NCBI GenBank assembly: GCA_963727535.1
Contig: CAVSGR010000006.1
Span: 1,178,001-1,242,000 of the forward strand
Length of the DNA: 64,000 nucleotides
Direction of reading: 5' to 3'
From: RBG-16-34-14 sp963727535
GTDB lineage: Bacteria; Bacteroidota; Ignavibacteria; Ignavibacteriales; Ignavibacteriaceae
Shown: positions 1 to 9,006 of the stretch, piece by piece
How positions within the stretch are numbered: the stretch's first letter is position 1
How the letters are laid out: each line of letters begins with the position of its first letter
The notes under the pieces: model-generated
Told to the model about the DNA's origin: nothing
Database searches by the model: none
Seen by the model: only the letters and a program-made list of their open reading frames with translations
Position numbers and translations under genes: made by a program

Positions 1-206
1 AAGAAGAATGACAATCTTTAATTAAGATATTAATTATTTAACGGGAGTATAATTTTATATTCCTGTATTCAGCTATAAAATAAATTTATTTTCTTTTAGT
101 TATTGTTCTATAAAATTCCGTTCTTAATTCTTAATGAGGAAATTTATTCAACATGAGTTGTTCTCTTGATTAGTTTTTAATTTTCTAACAAACACGGTCA
201 TTTGTC
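1..206. other. Leader region without a gene
   Basis: AT-rich stretch before the Rieske gene. I see no open frame, RNA gene or convincing promoter here. It probably holds the promoter of the bc-complex operon, but no -35/-10 pair is clear enough to call. Confidence 0.5.
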
Positions 207-668
207 ATGGAAAATTCAAATAATGATGGGTCACCTTCTAAGACTTCCAACAGGAGAGACTTTCTAACATATCTACTAACAACCGGTCTGATCGGGTTTG
301 CAGCCTCAATATTTTATCCTCTTTTTTCATATCTAAAACCTCCCAGGCAAAATGAGGTTGAGGTTTCAAGTGTTATGGCAGGAAAGATAGATGATTTTGC
401 TCCCGATTCAGGAAAAATAATAAAATTCGGTAGTAAACCCGTAATACTCATCCGGCAAAAGGATAAAACCTTTCGTGCATTTTCTGCTACCTGTACGCAT
501 CTTGCCTGTACAGTTCAGTATAGAAGTGACCAGGGGTTAATATGGTGTGCCTGTCATAACGGTAAATACGATCTTAACGGAAGAAATATTTCCGGTCCGC
601 CGCCAAGACCTTTAACTGAATACAATGTATTCCAGAAAGGAAAAGAAATTTACATTTCAAAAGCATAA
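207..668 (+). CDS. petC: Rieske iron-sulfur protein of a cytochrome bc/b6f-type complex
   Basis: Membrane-anchored [2Fe-2S] subunit that takes the first electron from quinol in a bc/b6f-type complex. The N-terminus has a twin-arginine-like motif (RRDFL, residues 16-20) followed by one hydrophobic helix, as in Tat-inserted Rieske proteins. The cluster motifs are CTHLAC (96-101) and CACHNG (114-119). By family analogy C96, H98, C114 and H117 bind the cluster and C101-C116 form the disulfide. The first box has Ala where Gly is usual, and the second lacks the usual Pro and Ser, changes that may lower the midpoint potential (inference). The 153-aa length is normal. Cytochrome b follows after 6 nt, so the two are an operon. 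Confidence 0.93.
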   Translation: MENSNNDGSPSKTSNRRDFLTYLLTTGLIGFAASIFYPLFSYLKPPRQNEVEVSSVMAGKIDDFAPDSGKIIKFGSKPVILIRQKDKTFRAFSATCTHLACTVQYRSDQGLIWCACHNGKYDLNGRNISGPPPRPLTEYNVFQKGKEIYISKA

Positions 669-674
669 AACATT

Positions 675-1757
675 ATGAAAAATTTATTACAAAATTTTTA
701 CAAGTGGATAGATGATCGTTTACATATTAAAGGTTTAGTAGACTATATGGGAAAAAAATATGTTCCCGTTCATCGCCATACAATCTGGTATTACTTCGGG
801 GGTGTTTCATTATTCTTTTTTATTATACAGGTAATTACAGGAATATTACTTTTATTTTATTACAAGGGGAGCTCAGATCTTGCATTTGAAAGTGTAAAGT
901 TTATTATGTCAAAAGTGCAGTTCGGCTGGCTGATCAGATCAATTCATGGATGGGCTGCAAATTTATTTATCCTCTCTATTTTTATTCATATGTTCAGCGT
1001 TTATTTTGAAAAAGCCTACAGGTATCCACGTGAATTAACATGGCTAACAGGTGTCTTAATGTTTTTTATGGCTCTTGGATTTGGATTCAGTGGATACCTT
1101 CTTCCATGGAATGAATTATCATTCTTTGCTACAAGAGTTGGTTCAGATATCTTTGGAATAATTCCAATTGTCGGGGAACCGCTTAAAGAATTTATCCGCG
1201 GAGGATCTGATGTAACCGGGGCAACTCTTTCACGGTTGTTCGGATTTCACGTAGCACTGTTCCCGGGGATTTTTACAATTCTGTTGGGAATTCACCTGAT
1301 TTTAATTCAAAGGCAGGGCATAAGCGAACCACTCCATTACAAGGATGAAAAGGAAATAAAGAATAGAAAAAAAATGCCTTTCTTTCCTAATTTTATGCTT
1401 AGAGATTTATTACTCTGGCTAATTGTTTTAAATCTTTTGGCTATTCTTGCAGTCTATTTTCCGGCAGAACTTGGACATAAAGCAGATCCCTTCTCTTCTG
1501 CTCCTGCAGGCATTAAACCGGAATGGTATTTCCTTTTTATGTTTCAAAGTCTAAAATATTTGCCCGCCCATATTTTTATTGTCGATGGTGAAATTGTAGG
1601 AATTTTATTATTTGGGGTAGCAGGGCTATTATGGCTTCTTGTGCCGTTCTGGGATAGAAAAAGCCCGAAGGGTGAACGTAACAGACTTATTAACTACCTG
1701 GGAATCTTTGCCGTAATGTTCATCATAATCCTAACAATTTTGGGATGGTTATCATGA
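675..1757 (+). CDS. petB: Cytochrome b (b6 plus subunit IV fused) of the bc complex
   Basis: Integral membrane di-haem subunit forming the quinol oxidation and reduction sites. The haem ligand pairs are H91/H105 and H192/H207; the 15-residue step of the second pair is the cytochrome b6 type rather than the 14 of mitochondrial-type cytochrome b. The Qo-site PEWY motif is at residues 282-285. At 360 aa the protein covers b6 plus subunit IV in one chain, shorter than mitochondrial-type cytochrome b. It lies 6 nt after the Rieske gene and overlaps the start of the downstream multihaem cytochrome c by 13 nt, which suggests translational coupling and that the cytochrome c replaces c1/f as electron acceptor. 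Confidence 0.93.
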   Translation: MKNLLQNFYKWIDDRLHIKGLVDYMGKKYVPVHRHTIWYYFGGVSLFFFIIQVITGILLLFYYKGSSDLAFESVKFIMSKVQFGWLIRSIHGWAANLFILSIFIHMFSVYFEKAYRYPRELTWLTGVLMFFMALGFGFSGYLLPWNELSFFATRVGSDIFGIIPIVGEPLKEFIRGGSDVTGATLSRLFGFHVALFPGIFTILLGIHLILIQRQGISEPLHYKDEKEIKNRKKMPFFPNFMLRDLLLWLIVLNLLAILAVYFPAELGHKADPFSSAPAGIKPEWYFLFMFQSLKYLPAHIFIVDGEIVGILLFGVAGLLWLLVPFWDRKSPKGERNRLINYLGIFAVMFIIILTILGWLS

Positions 1758-2134
1758 AAAAATTTATAGTATCATTTTTATTTTTATTTATTTGCGGATC
1801 AACAAAATGTGTGTTACCTCAGACTAAAGATGAATGTTATAATTGCCATTCTGAATTAGGAGGGGAGCCGGCAGAACTTTTTAAAAACGATATACATTTT
1901 CAACATGGACTTTCGTGCGCTGATTGCCATGGCGGAAATAACAAAACTGATGATATGGATGCCGGTATGAGTAAGGAAGCAGGTTTTAAAGGTGTTCCTA
2001 AAGGAAATGATATTTCAGAAGTATGTGCAAAATGTCATGCCTCTTCAGAAAAAATGAAATCTTTTGGAGCCGAAATACCAACCAATCAGTTTGAACTGCT
2101 TAAAAACCAGTGTGCATGGAAAATTATCGATTAA
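1745..2134 (+). CDS. Multihaem cytochrome c of the bc operon, N-terminal part (gene 1745-3224, frameshifted)
   Basis: Signal peptide (hydrophobic residues about 5-22) followed by three CxxCH haem motifs (CYNCH, CADCH, CAKCH). The frame ends at 2134, but the next frame continues the same repeat pattern: other repeats in this protein read DQYEKY..SVHG, and here the equivalent NQFELLK continues as TSVHG only after removing one A from the five-A run at 2102-2106. The 13-nt overlap with cytochrome b places it in the same operon. The whole protein would carry 11 haems and be the periplasmic electron acceptor of the bc complex. Sequencing error and true mutation cannot be separated from sequence alone. 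Confidence 0.85.
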   Translation: MVIMKKFIVSFLFLFICGSTKCVLPQTKDECYNCHSELGGEPAELFKNDIHFQHGLSCADCHGGNNKTDDMDAGMSKEAGFKGVPKGNDISEVCAKCHASSEKMKSFGAEIPTNQFELLKNQCAWKIID

Positions 2135-3224
2135 TGGAAAAGATAGAATCGTCCAATGTATCACTTGTCATGGTGCACACGGAATAGTAAAGGTAACAGA
2201 TCCACATTCTCCGGTTTATCCTTTAAATATTCCAAAGACCTGTTCAAAATGCCACAGCAATTCAGTATTTATGAGAAATTATAATCCGGGATTACCAATC
2301 GATCAATATGAGAAATACAGAACAAGCGTACATGGAATATTAAACGGCAAAGGAGATCCTAAGCCTGCACAGTGTGTAAGCTGTCATGGAAGTCACGGAA
2401 TTCTGGAAACCACTAACCTTAACTCAAGTGTGTATGCAGTAAATGTTCCGAAGACCTGTTCAAACTGCCATAGTAACAAAGAGTATATGAAAAAATACAA
2501 TATACCCACTGATCAATATGAAAAATATTCTAAGAGTGTTCACGGTATTGCTCTCCTGCAGAAAAATGATACCGGTGCCCCGGCTTGTAATAGCTGTCAC
2601 GGAAACCATGCAGCTACTCCTCCGGGAATATCTTCCATTTCAAAAGTATGCGGGACCTGCCATGCATTGAATGCAGAATTATTCTCATCAAGCCCGCACA
2701 AAGAAGTATTTGATAAAAATAAATATCCGGAATGTGAGACCTGCCACAGTAATCATTTAATTATTACTGCAACTGATAAATTGCTCGGTGTTTCAAAAGA
2801 TGCGGTATGCTCAAGATGTCATACTCCTGAAAAAAATCTGGAAGGATATAAAGTTGCAAAAAATATGAAAAGCCTGATTGACAGCCTTGAGTATGCTCAG
2901 AAATATGCAAACTCACTTATTGATAATGCTGAACAAAAAGGGATGGAAGTTGAAGATGAGAAATTTGAATTAAGAGATGCGCACCAGGCATTGTTGGAAG
3001 CAAAGACGGCGGTGCATTCATTTAACGAGAAAAAATTTGATGATATTGTTGTCGGCAAAGGTTTAGCAGTTACAACTAAAGTAACTAAAGAAGCGCAGGC
3101 ATCGATAGATGATTATTATTTCAGAAGAAAAGGACTTGCAGTTGCGTTAGGAATTACAATTCTTTTAGCTATCGGTTTATATATGTTCATCAAAAGATTA
3201 GAGAAAAACCAGAACAAAGAATAA
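2064..3224 (+). CDS. Multihaem cytochrome c of the bc operon, C-terminal part (eight haems, membrane anchor)
   Basis: Continuation of the frameshifted 11-haem cytochrome; genuine homology begins near 2104, and the first roughly 14 residues read from the nominal ATG at 2064 are out of frame. Eight CxxCH motifs are visible (CITCH, CSKCH, CVSCH, CSNCH, CNSCH, CGTCH, CETCH, CSRCH), arranged in repeats of about 70 residues with SVHG-x-CHGxHG units like NrfH/NapC-associated or octahaem-type cytochromes. A helical segment without haems follows, then a C-terminal transmembrane helix and a basic tail. It is therefore held in the membrane by its C-terminus with the haems in the periplasm. Confidence 0.88.
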   Translation: MEPKYQPISLNCLKTSVHGKLSINGKDRIVQCITCHGAHGIVKVTDPHSPVYPLNIPKTCSKCHSNSVFMRNYNPGLPIDQYEKYRTSVHGILNGKGDPKPAQCVSCHGSHGILETTNLNSSVYAVNVPKTCSNCHSNKEYMKKYNIPTDQYEKYSKSVHGIALLQKNDTGAPACNSCHGNHAATPPGISSISKVCGTCHALNAELFSSSPHKEVFDKNKYPECETCHSNHLIITATDKLLGVSKDAVCSRCHTPEKNLEGYKVAKNMKSLIDSLEYAQKYANSLIDNAEQKGMEVEDEKFELRDAHQALLEAKTAVHSFNEKKFDDIVVGKGLAVTTKVTKEAQASIDDYYFRRKGLAVALGITILLAIGLYMFIKRLEKNQNKE

Positions 3225-3311
3225 AAATTATTTAAATATATGCTGTATACTCTATTACCTGTTACAATTTAGTATCGCGAAATAAATTGATATTATTCAC
3301 AAAAATCCGGG

Positions 3312-4988
3312 GTGAATATGAGAACATTATCAGATAATCCGGGAAATGATGAATTACTCGATTTTCTAAAAAATCTTGATGCCAGGGTCAGCGAAATCGA
3401 GAAACACCTTGACATAACAAACCAGGGGGAATTCGTCGAAGAACTAAAAGACTCACAGGAAATTCCTAAAACTTCCAATAAAGAATTAAGCAGCGAAGAA
3501 AAAGAAGACCGCCTTGAATTACAGATCGGTCAATTTTGGTTTGCGAAAACCGGAATCATTATATTTTTTATTGGGATTGCTTTTTTGATTTCCTTACCAT
3601 TCGCAAATATTCCTGTGGCTGCCGATATTATCTTTGGTTATTTACTTTCAGCGGTTGTACTTTTTCTTGCAAGACACTGGAGAGAAACAATTGTACATTT
3701 GTCAGGCTATCTTCTGGGTGGAGGTTTGTTCCTGTTATATTTTACTACGCTCAGATTAAAATTTTTTGGAACTGAACCAATTATTAATGAAACAGCATTA
3801 GAGACAATTTTATTAATAATTGCCTTTGTAATTGCTCTCGTAATAGCAGTTAAAAGAGAATCTAATTATTTAATTCTCTTAAGCATATTTCTTGGTTATG
3901 TGACTGCTATCGTTAGCGAAAATCCATATACAATTTTTTGCCTGTTAATTTTAATGTCCGTTTTTTCAGTTTATTTCTTCCTAAAAAATAATTGGTATGC
4001 TTTCCTATTTCTCGGAATCTTTTTTACTTACTTCACCCATTTGGTCTGGTTCATAAATAATCCCGTTATAGGTAATGAACTTAAAATAAATTCGGAACCA
4101 GTAATAAATTTATTGTTTTTGTTGCTTTACTCGGTTGTATTTACAACAGGAATACGTCTCCGAAAAGAACCGGTAAACGAAAATACTGTACTGATTTATA
4201 GTACATTTATGAATGCTGCAGGATGCTACGGATTATTTTTGCTTATTTCAATAATATCAAAATATGAATCCGTTGCTATTTATCATATGCTTGCTTCAAT
4301 AACTTTCCTGGCTTATGCAACAATTTTCTGGATAAAAGAAAAAAGCAAATACTCAACTTTTATTTATGCAATGCTGGGATACTTTGCTTTAACTATGGCA
4401 ATTATTTTCCAGGTTAGAGAACCTGATTATTTTGCTTTGTTATGCTGGCAAAGTATAATTGTAATTTCAACTGCAATTTGGTTCAGATCCAAATTTATTA
4501 TCCTGGCAAACTTTCTTATTTATATTATTATATTTATCACCTATCTTGTTATGGAAGGGAGAATCAGTAGTATTAGTTTAAGCTTTGGAGTAGTTGCTTT
4601 ATTAAGTGCAAGAATTTTAAACTGGAAAAAAGACAGGCTGGAATTAAAAACAGAGCAAATGCGCAACGCATATCTGCTTACTGCACTTGTAATAATTCCA
4701 TATGCATTATACCACTCAATGCCCGAAGGTTGGGCAAGTGTTTCCTGGATTGGCGTTGCAATAATTTATTATATTTTGAGCTTACTTCTGAAAAATAAAA
4801 AGTATCGCTGGATGGCTCTATTAACATTAGGATTGACTGTAGGATATGTTTTTATTATAGGTGTAAGCAGCTCAAGTTCAACTTATAAAATAGTTTCTTT
4901 CCTGATTTTGGGCGCAGTCCTAATTTTAATTTCACTTATTTATTCAAGGAATAAACTAAAGACGGAAAAAAGATTAGATAATAAATGA
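3312..4988 (+). CDS. DUF2339-type multi-pass membrane protein
   Basis: The 558-aa protein starts with a short acidic coiled-coil segment (residues about 12-60) containing a VSEIEKHL-type heptad, then runs through many consecutive hydrophobic helices to the C-terminus. The first membrane segment (WFAKTGIIIFFIGIAFLI) resembles the opening of DUF2339 proteins, which have a soluble N-terminal helix and a long polytopic region; their function is unknown. It stands alone, with gaps of 87 nt upstream and 128 nt downstream. ATG at 3318 would also be possible; 3312 uses GTG/ATG context after a weak purine stretch. I assign no activity. Confidence 0.7.
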   Translation: MNMRTLSDNPGNDELLDFLKNLDARVSEIEKHLDITNQGEFVEELKDSQEIPKTSNKELSSEEKEDRLELQIGQFWFAKTGIIIFFIGIAFLISLPFANIPVAADIIFGYLLSAVVLFLARHWRETIVHLSGYLLGGGLFLLYFTTLRLKFFGTEPIINETALETILLIIAFVIALVIAVKRESNYLILLSIFLGYVTAIVSENPYTIFCLLILMSVFSVYFFLKNNWYAFLFLGIFFTYFTHLVWFINNPVIGNELKINSEPVINLLFLLLYSVVFTTGIRLRKEPVNENTVLIYSTFMNAAGCYGLFLLISIISKYESVAIYHMLASITFLAYATIFWIKEKSKYSTFIYAMLGYFALTMAIIFQVREPDYFALLCWQSIIVISTAIWFRSKFIILANFLIYIIIFITYLVMEGRISSISLSFGVVALLSARILNWKKDRLELKTEQMRNAYLLTALVIIPYALYHSMPEGWASVSWIGVAIIYYILSLLLKNKKYRWMALLTLGLTVGYVFIIGVSSSSSTYKIVSFLILGAVLILISLIYSRNKLKTEKRLDNK

Positions 4989-5116
4989 TTTGCCTTAATT
5001 AAAATGATGCGGCTTTTTTGAGTAGATAAAAATATATATAAATAATTTGTTCAACACTGGATAACAGAGTAAATTTAATTTAATATTAAAATGAAAGTTG
5101 GAGAGTAAAAGCAAAA

Positions 5117-7390
5117 ATGAAAAAATATTTAGAAGAAGCACTTGAATATCATAGCATGGGAAGAAAAGGAAAGATTGAAGTCGTTGCTACAAAACCATGT
5201 TTAACCTCACGTGATTTATCACTGGCATATACACCGGGAGTCGCCGAACCTTGCAGAATGATTGAGAAAAATGAAGATGATGTTTACAAATATACTGCTA
5301 AAGGGAACCTGGTTGGAGTAGTTTCAAATGGAACTGCGGTATTAGGGCTCGGTGATATTGGTCCCCTAGCAGGTAAACCTGTTATGGAGGGAAAAGGAAT
5401 CCTATTTAAAAGATTTGCCGATATAGATGTTTTTGATATCGAACTTAAAAGCAAAGATCCTAAAGAAATCATTAAAGTTGTTCAGCTTTTAGAGCCAACT
5501 TTTGGAGGAATCAATCTTGAAGATATAAAAGCGCCGGAATGTTTTGAGATTGAAGAAACGCTCAAGGAGACAATGAATATTCCGGTTTTTCATGACGACC
5601 AGCATGGAACAGCAATAATTTCCTGTGCAGCTTTAATAAATGCTGTTGAAGTGGCGGGCAAAAAACTTTCTGAAGTAAGAATTGTTGTTAACGGAGCCGG
5701 AGCTTCGGCAATATCATGCAGTAAAATGTATGTGACTGCAGGAGCAAAAAGAGAAAACATATTTATGTTCGATTCGAAGGGATGTTTGACAAAAGACAGA
5801 ACTGATCTTAACAAGTATAAGATGGAATTTGCGACAGATAAAAAAATAAAATCCCTTACCGAAGGTATGACAGGCGCCGATGTTTTTATTGGTCTTTCCA
5901 AGGGGGGAGTAGTCTCAAAAGACATGGTCAAAGTTATGGCAAAAAATCCGATCGTTTTTGCAATGGCTAATCCCGATCCTGAAATTACTTATGAAGATGC
6001 AATGTCTGTAAGAACAGATTTGATTATGGCGACCGGAAGAAGCGATTATCCAAACCAGGTAAACAATGTGTTGGGCTTTCCATTTATCTTCCGTGGCGCT
6101 CTGGATGTAAGAGCAACTGCAATTAATGAAGAAATGAAAATGGCTGCGGTTAAAGCTTTGGCAACTCTTGCTAAAGAGAAAATTCCGGAAATAGTTATTA
6201 ATGCTTACGGCGGAAAAGATTTTTCATTTGGAAGAGAATATATAATTCCAAAGCCTTTTGATCCAAGAGTACTCTGGTATGTTGCACCGGCAGTTGCTAA
6301 AGCTGCAATTGAAACAGGCGTGGCGAAATTGGAAATAACTGATTGGAATACTTATATAGAAGAATTGAAGGAACGTCTGGGTCTTTCAAAAGAAGTTGTC
6401 AGGGTAATGATTCATAAAGCTCAGAAGAACCCTAAAAAAGTTGTATTTCCCGAAGGAGAGGAAGAAAAAATAATAAGAGCGGCTCATGTTGCAAGGAAAG
6501 AAAATATAGCTTACCCTGTTTTGCTCGGTAATGAAATAAATATCAAAAAAATGATAAAGAGCCTTGGATACGACCAGGCAGAATTTGAAATAAAAGATCC
6601 ATATAAAAGTGAAGAAGCTGTTCATTATGCAATGGAATTTTATGAAAGTAGGCGAAGAAAAGGAGTAACACTTTCTTTGGCGAAAAAACTGATGAAGAAA
6701 AGAATTTATTTCGGTTCAATGATGGTTAAACAGGGTAATGCCGATGCTCTCATTAGCGGATTAACGACTCATTACCCGGAGACAATAAGACCGGCACTTG
6801 AATGTGTTGGTGTAAGAAAAGGATTAAAAATTGTTTCAGGACTTTATTTAATTGTTACAAAGAAAGAGGTTTATTTCTTTGCAGATACAACTGTTAATGT
6901 TAATCCGGGTCCTGAAGAGCTTGCACAGATTGCAATTTCTGCAGCCGAGAAAGTCAAAGAATTCGATATTGTTCCGAAAGTTGCAATGCTTTCATTCAGC
7001 AACTTTGGAAGTTCAAAATATCCCGAATCTCAGAAAGTTAAACGTGCTGTAGACATAGTTAAAAATCTGCAGCCGGATTTAATTGTTGATGGTGAGATGC
7101 AGGCAGATACAGCAGTTATGCCTGATATTCTTGAACACGATTTTCCGTTCAGCGATCTTAAAGGCGGTGCAAATACATTGATTTTTCCGGATCTTAATTC
7201 AGGCAATATTGCGTACAAACTTATGGCACGAATTGGACAGGCAACAGTTATTGGTCCTGTTTTAATGGGAATGGCAAAACCGATTCATGTGCTACAGCGC
7301 GGTGCTACGGTTGATGACATAGTTAATATGGCTGCTATTGCTGTTGTCGAAGCAAACAGAAGACCGCTTGAAATTAATGAAGTTGTATAA
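5117..7390 (+). CDS. maeB: NADP-dependent malic enzyme with C-terminal phosphotransacetylase domain
   Basis: Oxidative decarboxylation of malate to pyruvate with NADP reduction. The 757-aa length matches the MaeB fusion type. Residues about 1-420 form the malic enzyme domain, with SLAYTPGVAEPC near 36-47, the metal-binding FHDDQHGTA near 158-166 and a GAGASAI nucleotide-binding loop near 195. Residues about 430-757 resemble phosphate acetyltransferase, as in MaeB proteins where this part is usually regulatory and not catalytic. It links the TCA cycle to pyruvate and NADPH supply. A GGAG-like sequence precedes the ATG at rather long spacing. It is monocistronic by its flanking gaps. Confidence 0.95.
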   Translation: MKKYLEEALEYHSMGRKGKIEVVATKPCLTSRDLSLAYTPGVAEPCRMIEKNEDDVYKYTAKGNLVGVVSNGTAVLGLGDIGPLAGKPVMEGKGILFKRFADIDVFDIELKSKDPKEIIKVVQLLEPTFGGINLEDIKAPECFEIEETLKETMNIPVFHDDQHGTAIISCAALINAVEVAGKKLSEVRIVVNGAGASAISCSKMYVTAGAKRENIFMFDSKGCLTKDRTDLNKYKMEFATDKKIKSLTEGMTGADVFIGLSKGGVVSKDMVKVMAKNPIVFAMANPDPEITYEDAMSVRTDLIMATGRSDYPNQVNNVLGFPFIFRGALDVRATAINEEMKMAAVKALATLAKEKIPEIVINAYGGKDFSFGREYIIPKPFDPRVLWYVAPAVAKAAIETGVAKLEITDWNTYIEELKERLGLSKEVVRVMIHKAQKNPKKVVFPEGEEEKIIRAAHVARKENIAYPVLLGNEINIKKMIKSLGYDQAEFEIKDPYKSEEAVHYAMEFYESRRRKGVTLSLAKKLMKKRIYFGSMMVKQGNADALISGLTTHYPETIRPALECVGVRKGLKIVSGLYLIVTKKEVYFFADTTVNVNPGPEELAQIAISAAEKVKEFDIVPKVAMLSFSNFGSSKYPESQKVKRAVDIVKNLQPDLIVDGEMQADTAVMPDILEHDFPFSDLKGGANTLIFPDLNSGNIAYKLMARIGQATVIGPVLMGMAKPIHVLQRGATVDDIVNMAAIAVVEANRRPLEINEVV

Positions 7391-7401
7391 GTAAAATTCC
7401 G

Positions 7402-7426
7402 TAGCACAGATTAGTAATCTGTGCTA
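7402..7426. repeat. Perfect 11-bp palindrome (REP-like)
   Basis: TAGCACAGATT, three bases, then AATCTGTGCTA: perfect 11-bp arms, starting 12 nt after the maeB stop. No T-run follows, so it is not a standard intrinsic terminator. It looks like a dispersed palindromic repeat and may also stabilise the maeB mRNA 3' end. Confidence 0.7.
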
Positions 7427-7543
7427 AGAATTGTAATGGGGAGACAAATTGTTTTTCTAAAGTGTTAGCCTTTCGTGAAACTATCGTTACAATTCAATTC
7501 TATTTTAACTCCTATAACAACAATTAAAAAAGGAGTTCTAAAA

Positions 7544-8122
7544 ATGAAATATATTAAGTTCTTGCCGGCGATTTTTCTTTCTTTGTTTTTTGTAACCCAA
7601 TCTTCTTTTGCTCAGGACAAAATGATGAATGATAAAAAAATGGACAAAGATAAAATGGGAAACGAAATGATGGAGAAGGATTCAATGAATAATAATATGA
7701 TGGGGAATGATATGATGCACCACGATATGACGATGATGCGTATAGATAAAGATATGAACGGCGTAGCAATAAAAGGTTATGATCCTGTAGCCTACTTTAC
7801 AGATGGAAAAGCTGAAATGGGAAAATCAGCGTATTCTTATAAATGGAATGATGCAGAGTGGCATTTTGCAAACGCAGACCATCTTAAAATGTTTAAAGAG
7901 AACTCCGGTAAATATGCACCTCAATACGGCGGCTTTTGTGCTTACGGAGTTGCACACGATGCTTGCGGTACAACTGACCCAACTGCCTGGAAAATTGTGG
8001 ATGGGAAACTTTACTTGACAACCAATAAAGAGATTGAAATGAAATGGGAAAAGAACATGATGGGAAATATTAAGAAGGGCGATGAGAACTGGATGATGCT
8101 GAATAAAATGAAATCAAATTAG
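7544..8122 (+). CDS. Exported YHS-domain protein with Met/Asp/Lys-rich N-terminal segment
   Basis: Start chosen at 7544, where AAGGAG lies about 9 nt upstream and a clean signal peptide begins (MKYIKFLPAI..., cleavage near SFAQ-DK at 24); an in-frame start at 7475 would put residues in front of the signal peptide. After cleavage, a low-complexity segment rich in M, D, K and N (residues about 25-68, many MM, DKM and NMM units, and MMHHDM) is followed by a YHS domain (about 70-180: GYDPVAYF, CAYGVAHDAC). YHS domains occur in metal-handling proteins; the Met/His-rich stretch could bind copper or silver, which is inference. It ends with a strong terminator. Confidence 0.82.
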   Translation: MKYIKFLPAIFLSLFFVTQSSFAQDKMMNDKKMDKDKMGNEMMEKDSMNNNMMGNDMMHHDMTMMRIDKDMNGVAIKGYDPVAYFTDGKAEMGKSAYSYKWNDAEWHFANADHLKMFKENSGKYAPQYGGFCAYGVAHDACGTTDPTAWKIVDGKLYLTTNKEIEMKWEKNMMGNIKKGDENWMMLNKMKSN

Positions 8123-8147
8123 ATATTAATAAAGAGTGAAATAAAAT

Positions 8148-8168
8148 AAGCCGCTCACTGAGCGGCTT
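8148..8168 (+). terminator. Intrinsic terminator after the YHS gene
   Basis: AAGCCGCTC, loop ACT, GAGCGGCTT, followed by TT and an AT-rich tract; 9-bp stem, 25 nt after the YHS stop. An almost identical hairpin follows the next gene (8633-8653). Confidence 0.9.
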
Positions 8169-8186
8169 TTATATTTGTATAAGTTT

Positions 8187-8210
8187 ACACTTCGACTTCG
8201 CCAGCGTGAC
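8187..8210 (-). repeat. Degenerate half copy of the CTGAGCCTGTCGAAG-type repeat
   Basis: Read on the minus strand this resembles one half of the two-hairpin repeat at 16711-16774 (GTCAC.CTG....GTCGAAGTGT). It is a weak, partial copy between the YHS and RRM genes. Confidence 0.4.
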
Positions 8211-8355
8211 AATCAATTAAAAATCGTTTTGAATTTCACATCTCTTTTTCATTAGTAACTCACCATTATATACCTTAACTTGATTTTAGTTCTCTCATAA
8301 TGTGTAAGATTTGTTTAACAGGTTAGTTAAAGTATAAATTAAAGAAAAGAGTTGT

Positions 8356-8601
8356 ATGATGAATATACATGTCGGTAATCTCTCACGTGATACAACAGAA
8401 GATGATCTCAGGAATCTCTTCTCGCAATTCGGGAAAGTTAAAAGTGTTAATATCATTAAATATCCCAACAACCTCTCAAAGGGTTATGGTTTTATCGATA
8501 TGCCTGCATCAGCTGAGGCACAGGAAGCTATACAGAAACTGAAAGCTGTTGATGTTAAAGGTAAAAGTATTCTTGTTAGCGAAGCCCGTTCCAGGAATTA
8601 A
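8356..8601 (+). CDS. Small RRM RNA-binding protein
   Basis: An 81-aa protein made of a single RNA recognition motif. RNP2 is IHVGNL (residues 4-9) and RNP1 is KGYGFIDM (42-49), with the usual beta-alpha-beta-beta-alpha-beta order. Bacterial proteins of this kind (the Rbp family of cyanobacteria, also common in Bacteroidota) bind single-stranded RNA and are often induced by cold. The start is either of two adjacent ATG codons (8356 or 8359), preceded by AAAGAAAAGAG. It is a single gene with its own terminator. The specific RNA target cannot be told from the sequence. Confidence 0.93.
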   Translation: MMNIHVGNLSRDTTEDDLRNLFSQFGKVKSVNIIKYPNNLSKGYGFIDMPASAEAQEAIQKLKAVDVKGKSILVSEARSRN

Positions 8602-8632
8602 TTTTTCTTGTTTCGTATTTTAGAAATAAAAT

Positions 8633-8653
8633 AAGCCGCTCATTGAGCGGCTT
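8633..8653. terminator. Intrinsic terminator after the RRM gene
   Basis: AAGCCGCTC, loop ATT, GAGCGGCTT: same stem as the terminator at 8148-8168 with two loop changes. The upstream side is A-rich, so on the minus strand it would also end in a T tract. Confidence 0.82.
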
Positions 8654-9006
8654 AAAATTTTGTATTTGTAATCACACCAGACAATAGTGCTTTTCTTAAA
8701 ATAACAAATCTTCTTATTTGTTAACTCTCTACTTAGGGAAAGAATTTTACCCTATTCCTGAAAATGAGAAATCACACATAATTGAACTGGCGAGTTCATT
8801 ATTAAATTCTTTAAAAACGATAAAAAAACAAAACAAATTGTGTAACAAGCAATAATTGCTTTTATTTATTTTTTGGCATTTTAGTTGTCAGAATACAGTA
8901 TTAAATAATCATTATTTTATAGTGGTTAATAATTTCTTTAAAGCAATTATTTATGTGTTTAAGTTTTAATTCGAATCAAAACCTAAGAACTAAGGAGTAA
9001 AACAGT
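8654..9006. other. Gene-free region upstream of the cytochrome cluster
   Basis: About 350 nt, very AT-rich, with no supported gene or RNA. It is the likely promoter region of the 9-haem T9SS cytochrome. The only clear signal is AAGGAG about 6 nt before the ATG at 9007. Confidence 0.5.

Noticed and set aside
2102..2106. Programmed ribosomal frameshift in the cytochrome c gene
   Set aside because: No slippery heptamer with downstream structure is evident, and similar one-base breaks occur in many unrelated genes of the window, so error or mutation is simpler.
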